Below, in pieces: positions 16,308 to 24,474 of a DNA stretch of 64,000 nt (its first letter is position 1; each line of letters starts with the position of its first letter). Where the stretch lies: contig NZ_CP084930.1 of the NCBI RefSeq assembly GCF_023822065.1, positions 434,001 to 498,000 of the forward strand, given 5' to 3'. A model generated the notes under the pieces. That model was not told the origin of the DNA. It saw only the letters and a program-made list of their open reading frames with translations, and did not search any database. Made by a program: the position numbers and the translations under genes. This stretch comes from Sphingomonas morindae (GTDB taxonomy: Bacteria > Pseudomonadota > Alphaproteobacteria > Sphingomonadales > Sphingomonadaceae).

Positions 16308-16841
16308 TTATTGCGGGACGACGGTGACGGCGCGGCGGTTCTGCGCCCAGCTCGCCTCGTCGGAGCCGGTCGCCACCGGCCGCTCCTTGCCATAGCTGAT
16401 GACATTGATGCGATCGGCCGAGACGCCCGCCGCGACCAGCGCGTTCTTCGCCGAATTGGCGCGGCGCTCGCCCAGCGCGAGGTTATATTCGCGCGTGCCG
16501 CGCTCGTCGCAATGGCCTTCCAGCGTCACGCGCACCGAAGGATGCGCCACCAGCCAGCGCGCCTGCGCGGCGAGGATGCCCTGCGCCTCGCTGTCGACAT
16601 CCGAGCTGTCGGTGCCGAAATGCACCGTGTCGGTGCCCGCCTGCTGGAGGAATTCGGCGCGGCTGCCCGGCAGCACGCCCGTGCCGACGCCGGTGCCGGC
16701 GCCGGAGCCCGCGCCATTGTCGGACGCCGACGGCGCCGGCGGCGGGGGCGGCGGCAGCTCCGCCGGCTTCTTCTTGGCGCAGCCGGCCACGGCGAGCGCG
16801 GCGGCGATGGTGAGGAGCGAGGCGGAGCGAGCGATCTTCAT
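16308..16841 (-). CDS. pal: Peptidoglycan-associated lipoprotein Pal
   Basis: 177 residues. Lipobox at AVAGC (Cys21), a Pro-rich linker, then an OmpA-type peptidoglycan-binding domain (about 70-175) with [20 protein letters not shown] and RRA. Pal anchors the outer membrane to peptidoglycan and works with TolB in envelope constriction at division. Start at 16841 because GGGAGA lies 5-6 nt upstream. A Met five codons earlier lacks one. Last gene of the tol-pal cluster, 72 bp after tolB. Confidence 0.95.
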   Translation of the reverse strand: MKIARSASLLTIAAALAVAGCAKKKPAELPPPPPPAPSASDNGAGSGAGTGVGTGVLPGSRAEFLQQAGTDTVHFGTDSSDVDSEAQGILAAQARWLVAHPSVRVTLEGHCDERGTREYNLALGERRANSAKNALVAAGVSADRINVISYGKERPVATGSDEASWAQNRRAVTVVPQ

Positions 16842-16913
16842 GGCGTTCTCCCTCATTGGGTGCGAAGTGAAGTGCGGACCCTGGACGGGACCGGGGGTAA
16901 CGACGGAACGCGA

Positions 16914-18272
16914 TCAGGGCAACAAAGGCGACCAGCTCGGATCGGACCCGTCAAGCGGGGTAGGAATTTTCCGCTCGTTCACCCCCGTAAGATCCACCGA
17001 GGAGAGATCGGCCCGGCCCGAGCCCTGGGCGGTGCGGAAGAACATGATGACGCGGCCATTGGGCGACCAGCTCGGCCCCTCGTCCTGCCAGCCATGGGTG
17101 AGGATCTTCTCGCCCGAGCCGTCCGGCGCCATCACGCCGATATTGAAGCGTCCGACCTTGGTGAAGGCGATGAGATCGCCGCGCGGGCTCCACACCGGCG
17201 TGGCGTAGCGGCCGCCGCCAAAGCTGATCCGGTGCTGGTTGGAGCCGTCCGCGTTCATCACATAGATTTGCTGGCCGCCGGACCGGTCGCTCTCGAACAC
17301 GATCTTGGAACCGTCGGGCGAATAGCTGGGCGCGGTATCGATGCCCGGCGCCGAGGTGAGCTGCTGCGGCGTGCCGCCTCCGGCCGGGACGCGATAGATA
17401 TTGGCGTTGCCCGCGCTCGACATGGAGAAGACGATGTAGCGGCCATCGGGCGAATAGCGCGGCGCGAAGGTGAGCGCGGCGCGATCCACCACCAGCCGCG
17501 TGCGGCCCGAGCCGATATCGTAGGTATAGATGCGCGGCCGGTTATTCTCATAGGACATGAAGACGATCGACTGCTGGTTGGGCGCGAAGCGCGGCGTCAG
17601 CACGATCGACTGGCCGTTGGTGAGGAAACGGTGGTTGGCGCCGTCCTGGTCCATGATCGCCAGCCGCTTGACGCGCCTGTTCTTCGGCCCCGTCTCCGAG
17701 ACATAGACGACGCGGCTGTCGAAATAGGGGCCCTCGCCGGTCAGCCGGGTATAGACGGTGTCGGCGCATTTGTGCGCGGCGCGGCGCCAATTCTGCGGCG
17801 AGACGACAAAGCCCTGCCGCGTCAGCTCGCTCTTGGCAAAGACATCGTAGAGATAGCAGCCCACCGTCAGCGTGCCGTCGCCATTGGCCTGGACAAAGCC
17901 CTGGACCAGCGCCTGCGCGCCCGTGTTCGTCCAGAAATCATAGGCGGGCGCGGTGACCTGGGGATAGGCGACCGGCTGGAGCTGGCCCGGCCCGAGCGGC
18001 TTGAACAGGCCCGATCCCTTGAGATCGTTGGTCACGATATCGGCCACCTGGCGGCCCAGCGCATCGGTTTGCCCGGCGGGGGTGGCGGCGGCCTGCGGCG
18101 TCGGCATCGCCGGGATGGCGATCGGCATCGGCGCCGAGATACCGCCGGTGATATCGACGCGGATCTGCGCCGCGCCCGGCGTCGCCGCCGCCAGCGCGAG
18201 CGGAAGCGCGGCGAGCGGCCAGGCGGACAGGCGGAGGCGGAAGCGGCGGCGTGCGGCGAAGGGCGTCGTCAT
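16914..18272 (-). CDS. tolB: Tol-Pal system periplasmic protein TolB
   Basis: About 452 residues. A signal peptide ends at GAAQ, followed by the N-terminal TolB domain and a six-bladed beta-propeller with the repeated phrases SPDGRYIVFSM, SPDGSKIVFESDRSG and SPRGDLIAFT. It shuttles between TolA and Pal in the periplasm. ATG codons at 18281 and 18272 are both possible; the latter has GAGG just upstream. It follows tolA with about 2-11 bp spacing. Confidence 0.95.
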   Translation of the reverse strand: MTTPFAARRRFRLRLSAWPLAALPLALAAATPGAAQIRVDITGGISAPMPIAIPAMPTPQAAATPAGQTDALGRQVADIVTNDLKGSGLFKPLGPGQLQPVAYPQVTAPAYDFWTNTGAQALVQGFVQANGDGTLTVGCYLYDVFAKSELTRQGFVVSPQNWRRAAHKCADTVYTRLTGEGPYFDSRVVYVSETGPKNRRVKRLAIMDQDGANHRFLTNGQSIVLTPRFAPNQQSIVFMSYENNRPRIYTYDIGSGRTRLVVDRAALTFAPRYSPDGRYIVFSMSSAGNANIYRVPAGGGTPQQLTSAPGIDTAPSYSPDGSKIVFESDRSGGQQIYVMNADGSNQHRISFGGGRYATPVWSPRGDLIAFTKVGRFNIGVMAPDGSGEKILTHGWQDEGPSWSPNGRVIMFFRTAQGSGRADLSSVDLTGVNERKIPTPLDGSDPSWSPLLP

Positions 18273-18283
18273 AATCCTCATCC

Positions 18284-19330
18284 TCAACCCATGGAGTCCG
18301 GGCGGAACACAAATTCGATATCTTCCCAACCACCCTGATACAGGTCGGCGGGCAGTTTGAGCGGCGCGCAGCGCAGCACCGCGCGCTTGGCGGCGTCGCC
18401 CATCTGACGGGCATAGGCCTGATTGGCGCCGGACACACCCGCCTGGTCGACGATCTGGGGCGGGCTCGCCACCGATCCGTCGGGCTTGAAGCGCAGACGC
18501 AAGGTGGTGACGATCGAGGCCGCGCTCGCGCCGCCCGCGGGCGGGCTGTAGCAGGGCTTGACCTGCGCGGCGATCAGCCCCGCCAGCCCGGCCATGGACC
18601 GCGCCGAGACCGCCGAGGCGCGCGGCTTGTCGCTCGTGGCATTCTTGTCGCTGCCCAGCCCCTTGAGGAAATCGGGGCCGAGCCGCGACCCCTTGGGCCG
18701 GGCGCTGCCGGCGCTCTTGCCCCGGCCCGGATCCTTGGGAAGATCCTTGAGGAAGTCCGAAGGCAGCCCCTCCGGCTTGGCGCTCGCCTTGGCGGGCGCG
18801 GCCTTGCTGGGGGCGGGCTTGGCGGGCTTTTCCGGCACGGGCTTGGCGGTATCGGGCTTGGCCTTTTCGGGCTTCGCCTTTTCCGGCTTGGGCGGCGCCG
18901 GCACGGGCTTGGGCGGCACGGGCTTGGGCTCGCGCTTCTCGATCGGCTTTTCCGGCGCGGGCTTGGGCGGCGCGGGCTTGGGCGGCGCGGGCTTGGGTGG
19001 CACCGGCTTGGGCGCGGGCTTGGGCGGCGCCGGCTTGGGCGGCGGCGGGGTCGGCCTGGGCGGCGGCGGCGCGGGCTCGGGCGCGGGCGGCGGCGGCGCC
19101 TCCTCCTCGGGCTTGCCCTGTTCGGGCGCTTCGGAGGCCTTGGGCGGGCTCGGCGACGCCTGCGGGGCGGCCGAGCGCAGCCCCACCGTGTCGGCCAGCG
19201 TCACCTCCATCGCATCGGCCACGGGCGGCTTGGGGACGCGCGCCGAGAACAGGCCGAGCGACAGCGCGGCGAACAGCAGGCCGTGCGCGACGGCGGCAAC
19301 GACCAGCCCCTGTTTCTCGGCGCGATCCAT
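18284..19330 (-). CDS. tolA: TolA-type protein with TonB-like C-terminal domain
   Basis: 348 residues. A cytoplasmic stub and one transmembrane helix (about 9-28), a very long Lys/Pro/Ala-rich periplasmic spacer (about 65-200, with repeated PPKPAP-type units), and a C-terminal domain (about 245-345) ending in the IEFVFRP strand. TolA links TolQR energy to TolB-Pal at the outer membrane. Its position between tolR and tolB settles the identity despite the weak sequence conservation typical of alphaproteobacterial TolA. Confidence 0.9.
   Translation of the reverse strand: MDRAEKQGLVVAAVAHGLLFAALSLGLFSARVPKPPVADAMEVTLADTVGLRSAAPQASPSPPKASEAPEQGKPEEEAPPPPAPEPAPPPPRPTPPPPKPAPPKPAPKPVPPKPAPPKPAPPKPAPEKPIEKREPKPVPPKPVPAPPKPEKAKPEKAKPDTAKPVPEKPAKPAPSKAAPAKASAKPEGLPSDFLKDLPKDPGRGKSAGSARPKGSRLGPDFLKGLGSDKNATSDKPRASAVSARSMAGLAGLIAAQVKPCYSPPAGGASAASIVTTLRLRFKPDGSVASPPQIVDQAGVSGANQAYARQMGDAAKRAVLRCAPLKLPADLYQGGWEDIEFVFRPDSMG
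18955..19080. repeat. Tandem 15-bp type repeats encoding the TolA Lys/Pro/Ala spacer
   Basis: Repeated units close to GGCGCGGGCTTGGGC on the + strand (KPAPP on the coding strand), with degenerate copies continuing toward 18820. In-frame length variation between strains would be expected. Confidence 0.7.
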
Positions 19331-19342
19331 CGCCCTATCCGT

Positions 19343-19780
19343 TCACTCGGCGGCCGGCGTCGAGACCAGCGCGACCTTGTTGAGGCCGGCGCGGTTAAGC
19401 TCGCCCATCACCTGCATGACCTTGCCATAATCGATGGCTCGGTCGGCGCGCAGGAAGATCTGGGTGGGATCGGCGCCCGCGCTTTGCTGGGCGATCTGCT
19501 CCAGCCGGGCGGCGAGCTGGGCGTCATCCACCGCCGCATCGTCGACATAGACGCGGCCCTGCGCGTCGATCGCGATCTGCACCGGCTTTTTCGGCTGCTC
19601 CAGCGCCTTGGCGCGGCTGTCCGGCAGGTTCACGGGCACGCCGGTCATCAGCAGCGGCGCGGTGATCATGAAGATGATCAGCAGCACCAGCATCACGTCC
19701 ACCAGCGGCGTGACGTTGATCTCGGCCATCGGCGCGCGTCCGCGCCCGCGACCGGAGGAAGGCAGCGGCCCCATCGCCAT
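19343..19780 (-). CDS. tolR: Biopolymer transport protein TolR (ExbD family)
   Basis: 145 residues. The [18 protein letters not shown] motif places the conserved membrane Asp (VDVMLVLL) at the start of the single transmembrane helix, and a periplasmic ExbD/TolR domain follows. With TolQ it forms the proton-driven motor for TolA. It starts 2 bp after the tolQ stop and is 12 bp before tolA. Confidence 0.96.
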   Translation of the reverse strand: MAMGPLPSSGRGRGRAPMAEINVTPLVDVMLVLLIIFMITAPLLMTGVPVNLPDSRAKALEQPKKPVQIAIDAQGRVYVDDAAVDDAQLAARLEQIAQQSAGADPTQIFLRADRAIDYGKVMQVMGELNRAGLNKVALVSTPAAE

Positions 19781-19782
19781 GA

Positions 19783-20472
19783 TCAGTCCGTCTCCAGTTC
19801 GCGGCTCAGCGTGCCGTGAAAGGCATCGGCGAAGCGGTGCAGCCGCGCCTCGATCCGGTTCACGCCATGCGTCAGCCGGTTATAGGCGATCACGGCGGGA
19901 ATGGCGGCGAACAGGCCGAGCGCGGTGGCGAACAGCGCCTCGGCAATGCCCGGCGCGACCACGCCGAGGGACGTGTTCTGCTGCGCGGCGATGTTGGTGA
20001 AGGCGCGCATGATGCCCCACACCGTGCCGAACAGCCCCACAAAGGGCGCCACCGAGCCGACCGTGGCGAGGATGTTCAGCCGATCCGAAAGCCTGTCGAT
20101 CTCGGCGCCGGCGGCGGTGGCCATGGCCGCCGCGAGCCGCGAGCGCGTGCCCTCGCGATCGATCGTGCGCCCCGAGGTGGAGCGCCGCCACTCGCCCACG
20201 CCCGCGCCCAGCACCTTCGCGATCGGGAGATCGGACTGGCGGTGGGCGGTGTAGAAATTGTCGATATCCTCCGCGGCCTTGAAGTCCTTCTCGAAGGTCT
20301 TGCTGCGGCTCTGGATGCGGCGCAGCCGGCCGCCATGGACGAGGATGATCGACCAGGTCCAGACCGAGGCGGCGATCAGGCCGATCATCACGATCTTCAC
20401 CACAATGTCGGCCTGCAGGAACAGGGCGACCGGCGACATGGTGGCGGCGTCGGTGGCGAGAACGGGTGTCAT
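19783..20472 (-). CDS. tolQ: TolQ proton channel component (MotA/TolQ/ExbB family)
   Basis: 229 residues with three transmembrane segments (about 25-45, 130-155, 170-195). The conserved [15 protein letters not shown] and [23 protein letters not shown] stretches are visible. It forms the inner-membrane motor with TolR. The start at 20472 directly follows the ybgC stop, so translation is probably coupled. Confidence 0.96.
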   Translation of the reverse strand: MTPVLATDAATMSPVALFLQADIVVKIVMIGLIAASVWTWSIILVHGGRLRRIQSRSKTFEKDFKAAEDIDNFYTAHRQSDLPIAKVLGAGVGEWRRSTSGRTIDREGTRSRLAAAMATAAGAEIDRLSDRLNILATVGSVAPFVGLFGTVWGIMRAFTNIAAQQNTSLGVVAPGIAEALFATALGLFAAIPAVIAYNRLTHGVNRIEARLHRFADAFHGTLSRELETD

Positions 20473-20474
20473 GA

Positions 20475-20933
20475 TCAGGCAAATTCCCCTTGCAGACGCC
20501 GAAAGGCCGCGACCCAGGCCGCGGGTTGGCGACGCGGCCTGCCATCGGGTGACAGAAAGGCCGCAGTCACGTCCGCGTCGGCAAGTAACTCCTCGCCGCG
20601 CATGACTCTCTGATGAATGGCACAGGATGCGCCGCGCGCCGCCGTCACCCGGCTCTCCACCAGCAGCGCATCCTGGAGCCGCGCCGGCCGGCGATAGCGG
20701 ATGGCGAGATCGGTGATGGCGAACACCCCCGCCCCCGCCGCCCAGGCCTGATGCTGGTCAATCCCCGCCGCCGCCAGCATGTCGGATCGCGCGCGCTCCA
20801 TAAATCGCAGATAGTTGGCGTGATAGACGACGCCCGACAGATCCGTGTCCTCAAAATAGACGCGGATCGGGAAGCGGTGCGCGCCCGCGGCGAACCGGCC
20901 GGCGGCGGGCAGGTCGAGAAGCTCCTCAGCCAT
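20475..20933 (-). CDS. ybgC: Tol-Pal-associated acyl-CoA thioesterase YbgC
   Basis: 152 residues, hotdog-fold 4-hydroxybenzoyl-CoA thioesterase family. The catalytic motif YFEDTDLSGVVYHANYLRFM is at about residues 26-45. It is regularly the first gene of tol-pal clusters, as here, and hydrolyses acyl-CoA or acyl-ACP. Its link to Tol function is not well understood. Confidence 0.93.
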   Translation of the reverse strand: MAEELLDLPAAGRFAAGAHRFPIRVYFEDTDLSGVVYHANYLRFMERARSDMLAAAGIDQHQAWAAGAGVFAITDLAIRYRRPARLQDALLVESRVTAARGASCAIHQRVMRGEELLADADVTAAFLSPDGRPRRQPAAWVAAFRRLQGEFA

Positions 20934-20993
20934 GACAGGCCGATAGCGGCTGGCGCGGCGGTGGCAAGCGCCATCGCCACGCCCGCGGCCCGA

Positions 20994-21698
20994 TCAGGCG
21001 AAGAGTTCCGCCAGATAGTCGGTCAGACGCGCCCAGGCGCGGGTATCGGCCAGCGCGCGGTACATGTCGGGCCGGTTATAGTTGGTGAAGCCGTGACCGG
21101 TATGGCCATAGGCGACCAACTCCCACTCGGCCTGCTTCTCGGTCAGTTCGCGGGCCAGCGCGACGACCGCCTCGGGCGGCGCCAGATTATCGTCCCAGCC
21201 GTGCAGCGCCAGCACCTTGGCCGCGATGGTGGCCGCCACCGGCTGGGGCGGCGGATCGAAGATGCCGTGCAGGCTGGCGACACCGCGCAGCGCCCGCCCC
21301 GTCCGGGCGAGATCGAGCACCGCCTTGCCGCCCAGGCAGAAGCCGATCGCCGCCAGCCGATCGGGCGCGACCACCGGCAGCGCGGCCAGCTGATCGAGCG
21401 CGGCCGTCATGCGGCGGGCGAGCAGCACGCGATCCTCGTTGACCACCTTCATCGCCTCGCCGGCCTGCTCGAAGCTTTGCGGCTGCACCTCGACGCCGTA
21501 CAGGTCCATCGCGAAGCCGACATAGCCGAGCGCCGCCAGCTTTTCGGCCTTGTCCTCCTCGAAGGCGGACCGGTCCATGAAGGTCGGCGCGATCAGCACG
21601 CCCGGGCGCGGGCCGTCCTGCGCCGGATCCCACACGGCCAGCGCTTCGAACCAGAGCCCGTCCAGTTGATAGCGGACCGGCTGCTTCTCCATCGCCAT
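20994..21698 (-). CDS. Dienelactone hydrolase family protein
   Basis: 234 residues, alpha/beta hydrolase of the DLH type. The triad is visible: the nucleophile Cys in GFCLGG (about 118-123), Asp in LHGWDDNLAP and His in GHTGHGFTN. Members hydrolyse dienelactones in aromatic degradation, but many act on other esters, and no degradation genes lie nearby. It is monocistronic, with a start at 21698 (MAMEKQ) or two codons later. Confidence 0.88.
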   Translation of the reverse strand: MAMEKQPVRYQLDGLWFEALAVWDPAQDGPRPGVLIAPTFMDRSAFEEDKAEKLAALGYVGFAMDLYGVEVQPQSFEQAGEAMKVVNEDRVLLARRMTAALDQLAALPVVAPDRLAAIGFCLGGKAVLDLARTGRALRGVASLHGIFDPPPQPVAATIAAKVLALHGWDDNLAPPEAVVALARELTEKQAEWELVAYGHTGHGFTNYNRPDMYRALADTRAWARLTDYLAELFA

Positions 21699-21793
21699 GC
21701 ACGTCTCCTGTTTTTGCCGCCGCCGAGATGCGCCGGGGATGACGCCACGACAAGCCCCCGCTAAGCGGGGCGCACGCCATTCAGGGAGAATCT

Positions 21794-22480
21794 ATGCCGC
21801 GCCTCGTGCTGATCCGCCACGGCCAGTCCGCCTGGAATCTCGAAAACCGCTTCACCGGCTGGTGGGATGTCAACCTCACCGAACAGGGCGTCGCCGAAGC
21901 CCAGGCCGCCGGCGCGCTGATGGCCGAGAAAGGGCTGGATTTCGATCGCTGCTTCACCAGCGTGCAGACCCGCGCGATCAAGACGCTCAATCTCGCGCTC
22001 GAGGCGATGGGCCGGCTGTGGCTGCCCGTGACCAAGGATTGGCGCCTGAACGAGCGCCATTATGGCGGGCTGACCGGGCTCGACAAGGCGGAGACGGCGG
22101 CCCGCCACGGCGCCGAGCAGGTCCATGTCTGGCGGCGCAGCTTCGACGTGCCCCCGCCCCCGCTGGAGGCCGGCAGCCCCTTCGATCTCGGCCAGGATCG
22201 GCGCTATGCCGGCATCGCCATTCCCGCCACCGAGAGCCTGAAGGATACGATCGCGCGGGTGCTGCCCTATTGGGAAGCCGAGATCGCGCCGGCGCTGCGC
22301 GCGGGCGAGCGGGTGATCATCTCCGCCCATGGCAATTCGCTGCGCGCGCTGGTGAAGCATCTTTCGGGCATTTCCGACGCGGAGATCGCCGGCCTCGAGA
22401 TCCCGACGGGCCAGCCGCTCGTCTATGAGCTGACCGACGCGCTCACCCCCACCGACCGCTATTATCTGAGCGAACGCTAG
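21794..22480 (+). CDS. gpmA: 2,3-bisphosphoglycerate-dependent phosphoglycerate mutase
   Basis: 228 residues. Interconverts 3- and 2-phosphoglycerate in glycolysis and gluconeogenesis. The RHG motif ([20 protein letters not shown], starting at residue 6) carries the phospho-His. [17 protein letters not shown] and the distal [12 protein letters not shown] supply the other active-site residues. The ATG is preceded by GGGAGAATCT. Confidence 0.96.
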   Translation: MPRLVLIRHGQSAWNLENRFTGWWDVNLTEQGVAEAQAAGALMAEKGLDFDRCFTSVQTRAIKTLNLALEAMGRLWLPVTKDWRLNERHYGGLTGLDKAETAARHGAEQVHVWRRSFDVPPPPLEAGSPFDLGQDRRYAGIAIPATESLKDTIARVLPYWEAEIAPALRAGERVIISAHGNSLRALVKHLSGISDAEIAGLEIPTGQPLVYELTDALTPTDRYYLSER

Positions 22481-22571
22481 GCTAAGCACCGCGCGCTGGG
22501 CGCAAAAGGCCGATTGCCACGCCCCGCGCCGGCCGCTAAGCCGCCGCTTTCCCGCCGCGGCAGGACGAGAG

Positions 22572-23060
22572 ATGATGACGGACCAGCCGCGTGTCGGGCT
22601 GATCATGGGTAGCCGTTCCGACTGGGAAACGATGCGCCACGCCGCCGAGACGCTGACGACGCTCGGCGTGCCGCACGAGGCGCGGGTCGTCTCCGCCCAC
22701 CGCACGCCACAGCGTCTCTATGACTATGCCGCCACCGCCGAGGGACGCGGGCTGCGCGTGATCATCGCCGGCGCGGGCGGCGCCGCGCATCTGCCCGGCA
22801 TGGCCGCCGCGATGACCCCGCTGCCGGTGCTGGGCGTGCCGGTGGAATCCAAGGCGCTGAAGGGCATGGATAGCCTCTTGTCGATCGTGCAGATGCCGGC
22901 GGGCATTCCGGTCGGCACGCTGGCGATCGGCAAGGCGGGGGCGATCAACGCCGCGCTGCTCGCCGCCGCCATCCTCGCCGGCACCGAACCGGCGCTGGCG
23001 GAACGGCTCGCGGCCTGGCGCGCGCGGCAGACCGCCGAGGTCGCCGAAACGCCCGAATGA
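22572..23060 (+). CDS. purE: N5-carboxyaminoimidazole ribonucleotide mutase PurE
   Basis: 162 residues. Class I PurE converts N5-CAIR to CAIR in purine synthesis. Signature stretches are [28 protein letters not shown] (catalytic His in SAHRT) and [13 protein letters not shown]. The double ATG start leaves one or two Met. Its stop overlaps the purK ATG (ATGA). Confidence 0.96.
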   Translation: MMTDQPRVGLIMGSRSDWETMRHAAETLTTLGVPHEARVVSAHRTPQRLYDYAATAEGRGLRVIIAGAGGAAHLPGMAAAMTPLPVLGVPVESKALKGMDSLLSIVQMPAGIPVGTLAIGKAGAINAALLAAAILAGTEPALAERLAAWRARQTAEVAETPE

Positions 23061-24112
23061 GCGTTCCGCCGGGCTCCACCATCGGCATCGTCGGCGGCGG
23101 CCAGCTCGGCCGGATGCTGGCGATCGCCGCCGCCCAGCTCGGCTTCCGCAGCCATATCTATGCGCCCGAGGCGAGCGGCCCGGCCGCCGAAGTCGCCGCC
23201 TGGTGGACGCGCGGCGGCTATGACGATGCCGAGGCGCTCGCGCGGTTCGCCGCCCAGTGCGCGGTCGTCACCTATGAGTTCGAGAATCTGCCGGCCAATG
23301 CGCTCGCCGCCCTGCCCCGGCTGCGGCCGCCGGTGCGGGCGCTGGAAATCGCGCAGGACCGCGCGCAGGAGAAGCGCTTCGCCGCCGAACAGGGCCTCGC
23401 CACCGCGCCCTGGCGGCCGGTGGACAGCCGGGCCGAGCTGGACGCGGCGCTTGCCGCGATCGGCGCCCCCGCCATCCTCAAGACGCGGCGCTTCGGCTAT
23501 GATGGCAAGGGCCAGGCCCGGCTCGCCAGCCCGGCGGATGCGGACGCGGCCTGGGCGGCGATCGACGGCCAGCCGGCGGTGCTGGAAGGGCTGGTGCGGT
23601 TCGAGGCGGAATTCTCGGTGATCCTGGCACGTGGTCCGGATGGCGCCAGCGCCGCCTGGCCGCCCCCCACCAACCGCCACGAGGACGGGATTCTCGCCCG
23701 GTCCGAGGTGCCGCCCGGCGGCATCGTCGCGGCCCAGGCGGAGGCGGCGATCGGCCATGTCCGCCGAATGGCCGACGCGCTCGATTATTGCGGCGTGCTC
23801 GCGGTGGAATTCTTCGCCGGCGCCGATGGTCCGATCTTCAACGAAATGGCGCCGCGCGTGCACAATAGCGGCCATTGGACGATCGAAGGCGCGGTGGTTT
23901 CGCAGTTCGAGAACCATATCCGCGCCATTTGCGGCCTGCCGCTGGGCAGCACCGCGCTCACCGGCGCCGGCGTGACGATGGACAATCTGATCGGCGACCA
24001 GGCGCTCGCCTGGGACGCGATCCTCGCCGAGGGCGACGCGCATCTCCATCTCTACGGCAAGACCATCCGGCCCGGCCGCAAGATGGGCCACGTCACCCGC
24101 GTCCGGCGCTGA
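23057..24112 (+). CDS. purK: N5-carboxyaminoimidazole ribonucleotide synthetase PurK
   Basis: 351 residues, ATP-grasp enzyme making N5-CAIR from AIR, bicarbonate and ATP, and feeding PurE. The N-terminal [16 protein letters not shown] loop, the [14 protein letters not shown]-grasp loop and [15 protein letters not shown] are typical. Translationally coupled to purE by a 4-bp overlap. Confidence 0.96.
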   Translation: MSVPPGSTIGIVGGGQLGRMLAIAAAQLGFRSHIYAPEASGPAAEVAAWWTRGGYDDAEALARFAAQCAVVTYEFENLPANALAALPRLRPPVRALEIAQDRAQEKRFAAEQGLATAPWRPVDSRAELDAALAAIGAPAILKTRRFGYDGKGQARLASPADADAAWAAIDGQPAVLEGLVRFEAEFSVILARGPDGASAAWPPPTNRHEDGILARSEVPPGGIVAAQAEAAIGHVRRMADALDYCGVLAVEFFAGADGPIFNEMAPRVHNSGHWTIEGAVVSQFENHIRAICGLPLGSTALTGAGVTMDNLIGDQALAWDAILAEGDAHLHLYGKTIRPGRKMGHVTRVRR

Positions 24113-24139
24113 GCGCCCCCCGGCTGGGCCGGGGAGCGC
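24113..24139. terminator. Hairpin between convergent purK and the 101-aa gene
   Basis: 12-nt arms (24113-24124, 24128-24139) with one mismatch and a 3-nt loop, directly after the purK stop. No long T run. Confidence 0.5.
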
Positions 24140-24142
24140 CGC

Positions 24143-24448
24143 TCAGCCGCGCCGCGTCGCGCGGAGCGGGAAGCGCCCAAAGGCGCCCGTATCCACTGTG
24201 CCCTCGATCCGATCATCGCCGATCAGCCGCGCCTCGCAATCCAGCGTCATCGGCATCGGCAAAGTGATCGCCATCTTGAAGCTGAGCTGATCGCCCAGCA
24301 CCTGGCCATTGGTGATCTCGACCGAGCCGAGCGGCCCGCTCGCCACGCCCGCAAAGCCCGTGCCGGACGCGGTGAGCGTCAGCAGGCTCTGCTGCTTGCC
24401 CATCGGCGAATCCACTTCGCAATCCCATTGGCCATCGATCTGCGCCAT
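24143..24448 (-). CDS. Conserved hypothetical protein (101 aa)
   Basis: A small soluble protein (MAQIDGQWDCEVDSPMGKQQ...) with alternating beta-strand character (LLTLTASGTGFAGVAS, VEITNGQVLGDQLSF, GTVDTGAFGRFPLRATR). It looks like a single small beta-barrel or sandwich domain. I know similar small proteins in sphingomonads but no function. The ATG at 24448 is preferred because AAGGAG is 9 nt upstream; a TTG three codons earlier would leave no spacing. Confidence 0.75.
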   Translation of the reverse strand: MAQIDGQWDCEVDSPMGKQQSLLTLTASGTGFAGVASGPLGSVEITNGQVLGDQLSFKMAITLPMPMTLDCEARLIGDDRIEGTVDTGAFGRFPLRATRRG

Positions 24449-24474
24449 GCCGCTCAACTCCTTATCCTATACTC

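Noticed and set aside
18820-19080. Regular short direct repeats that could suggest a CRISPR array
   Set aside because: They are in-frame tandem 15-bp repeats encoding the Lys/Pro/Ala spacer of TolA; there are no unique spacers.
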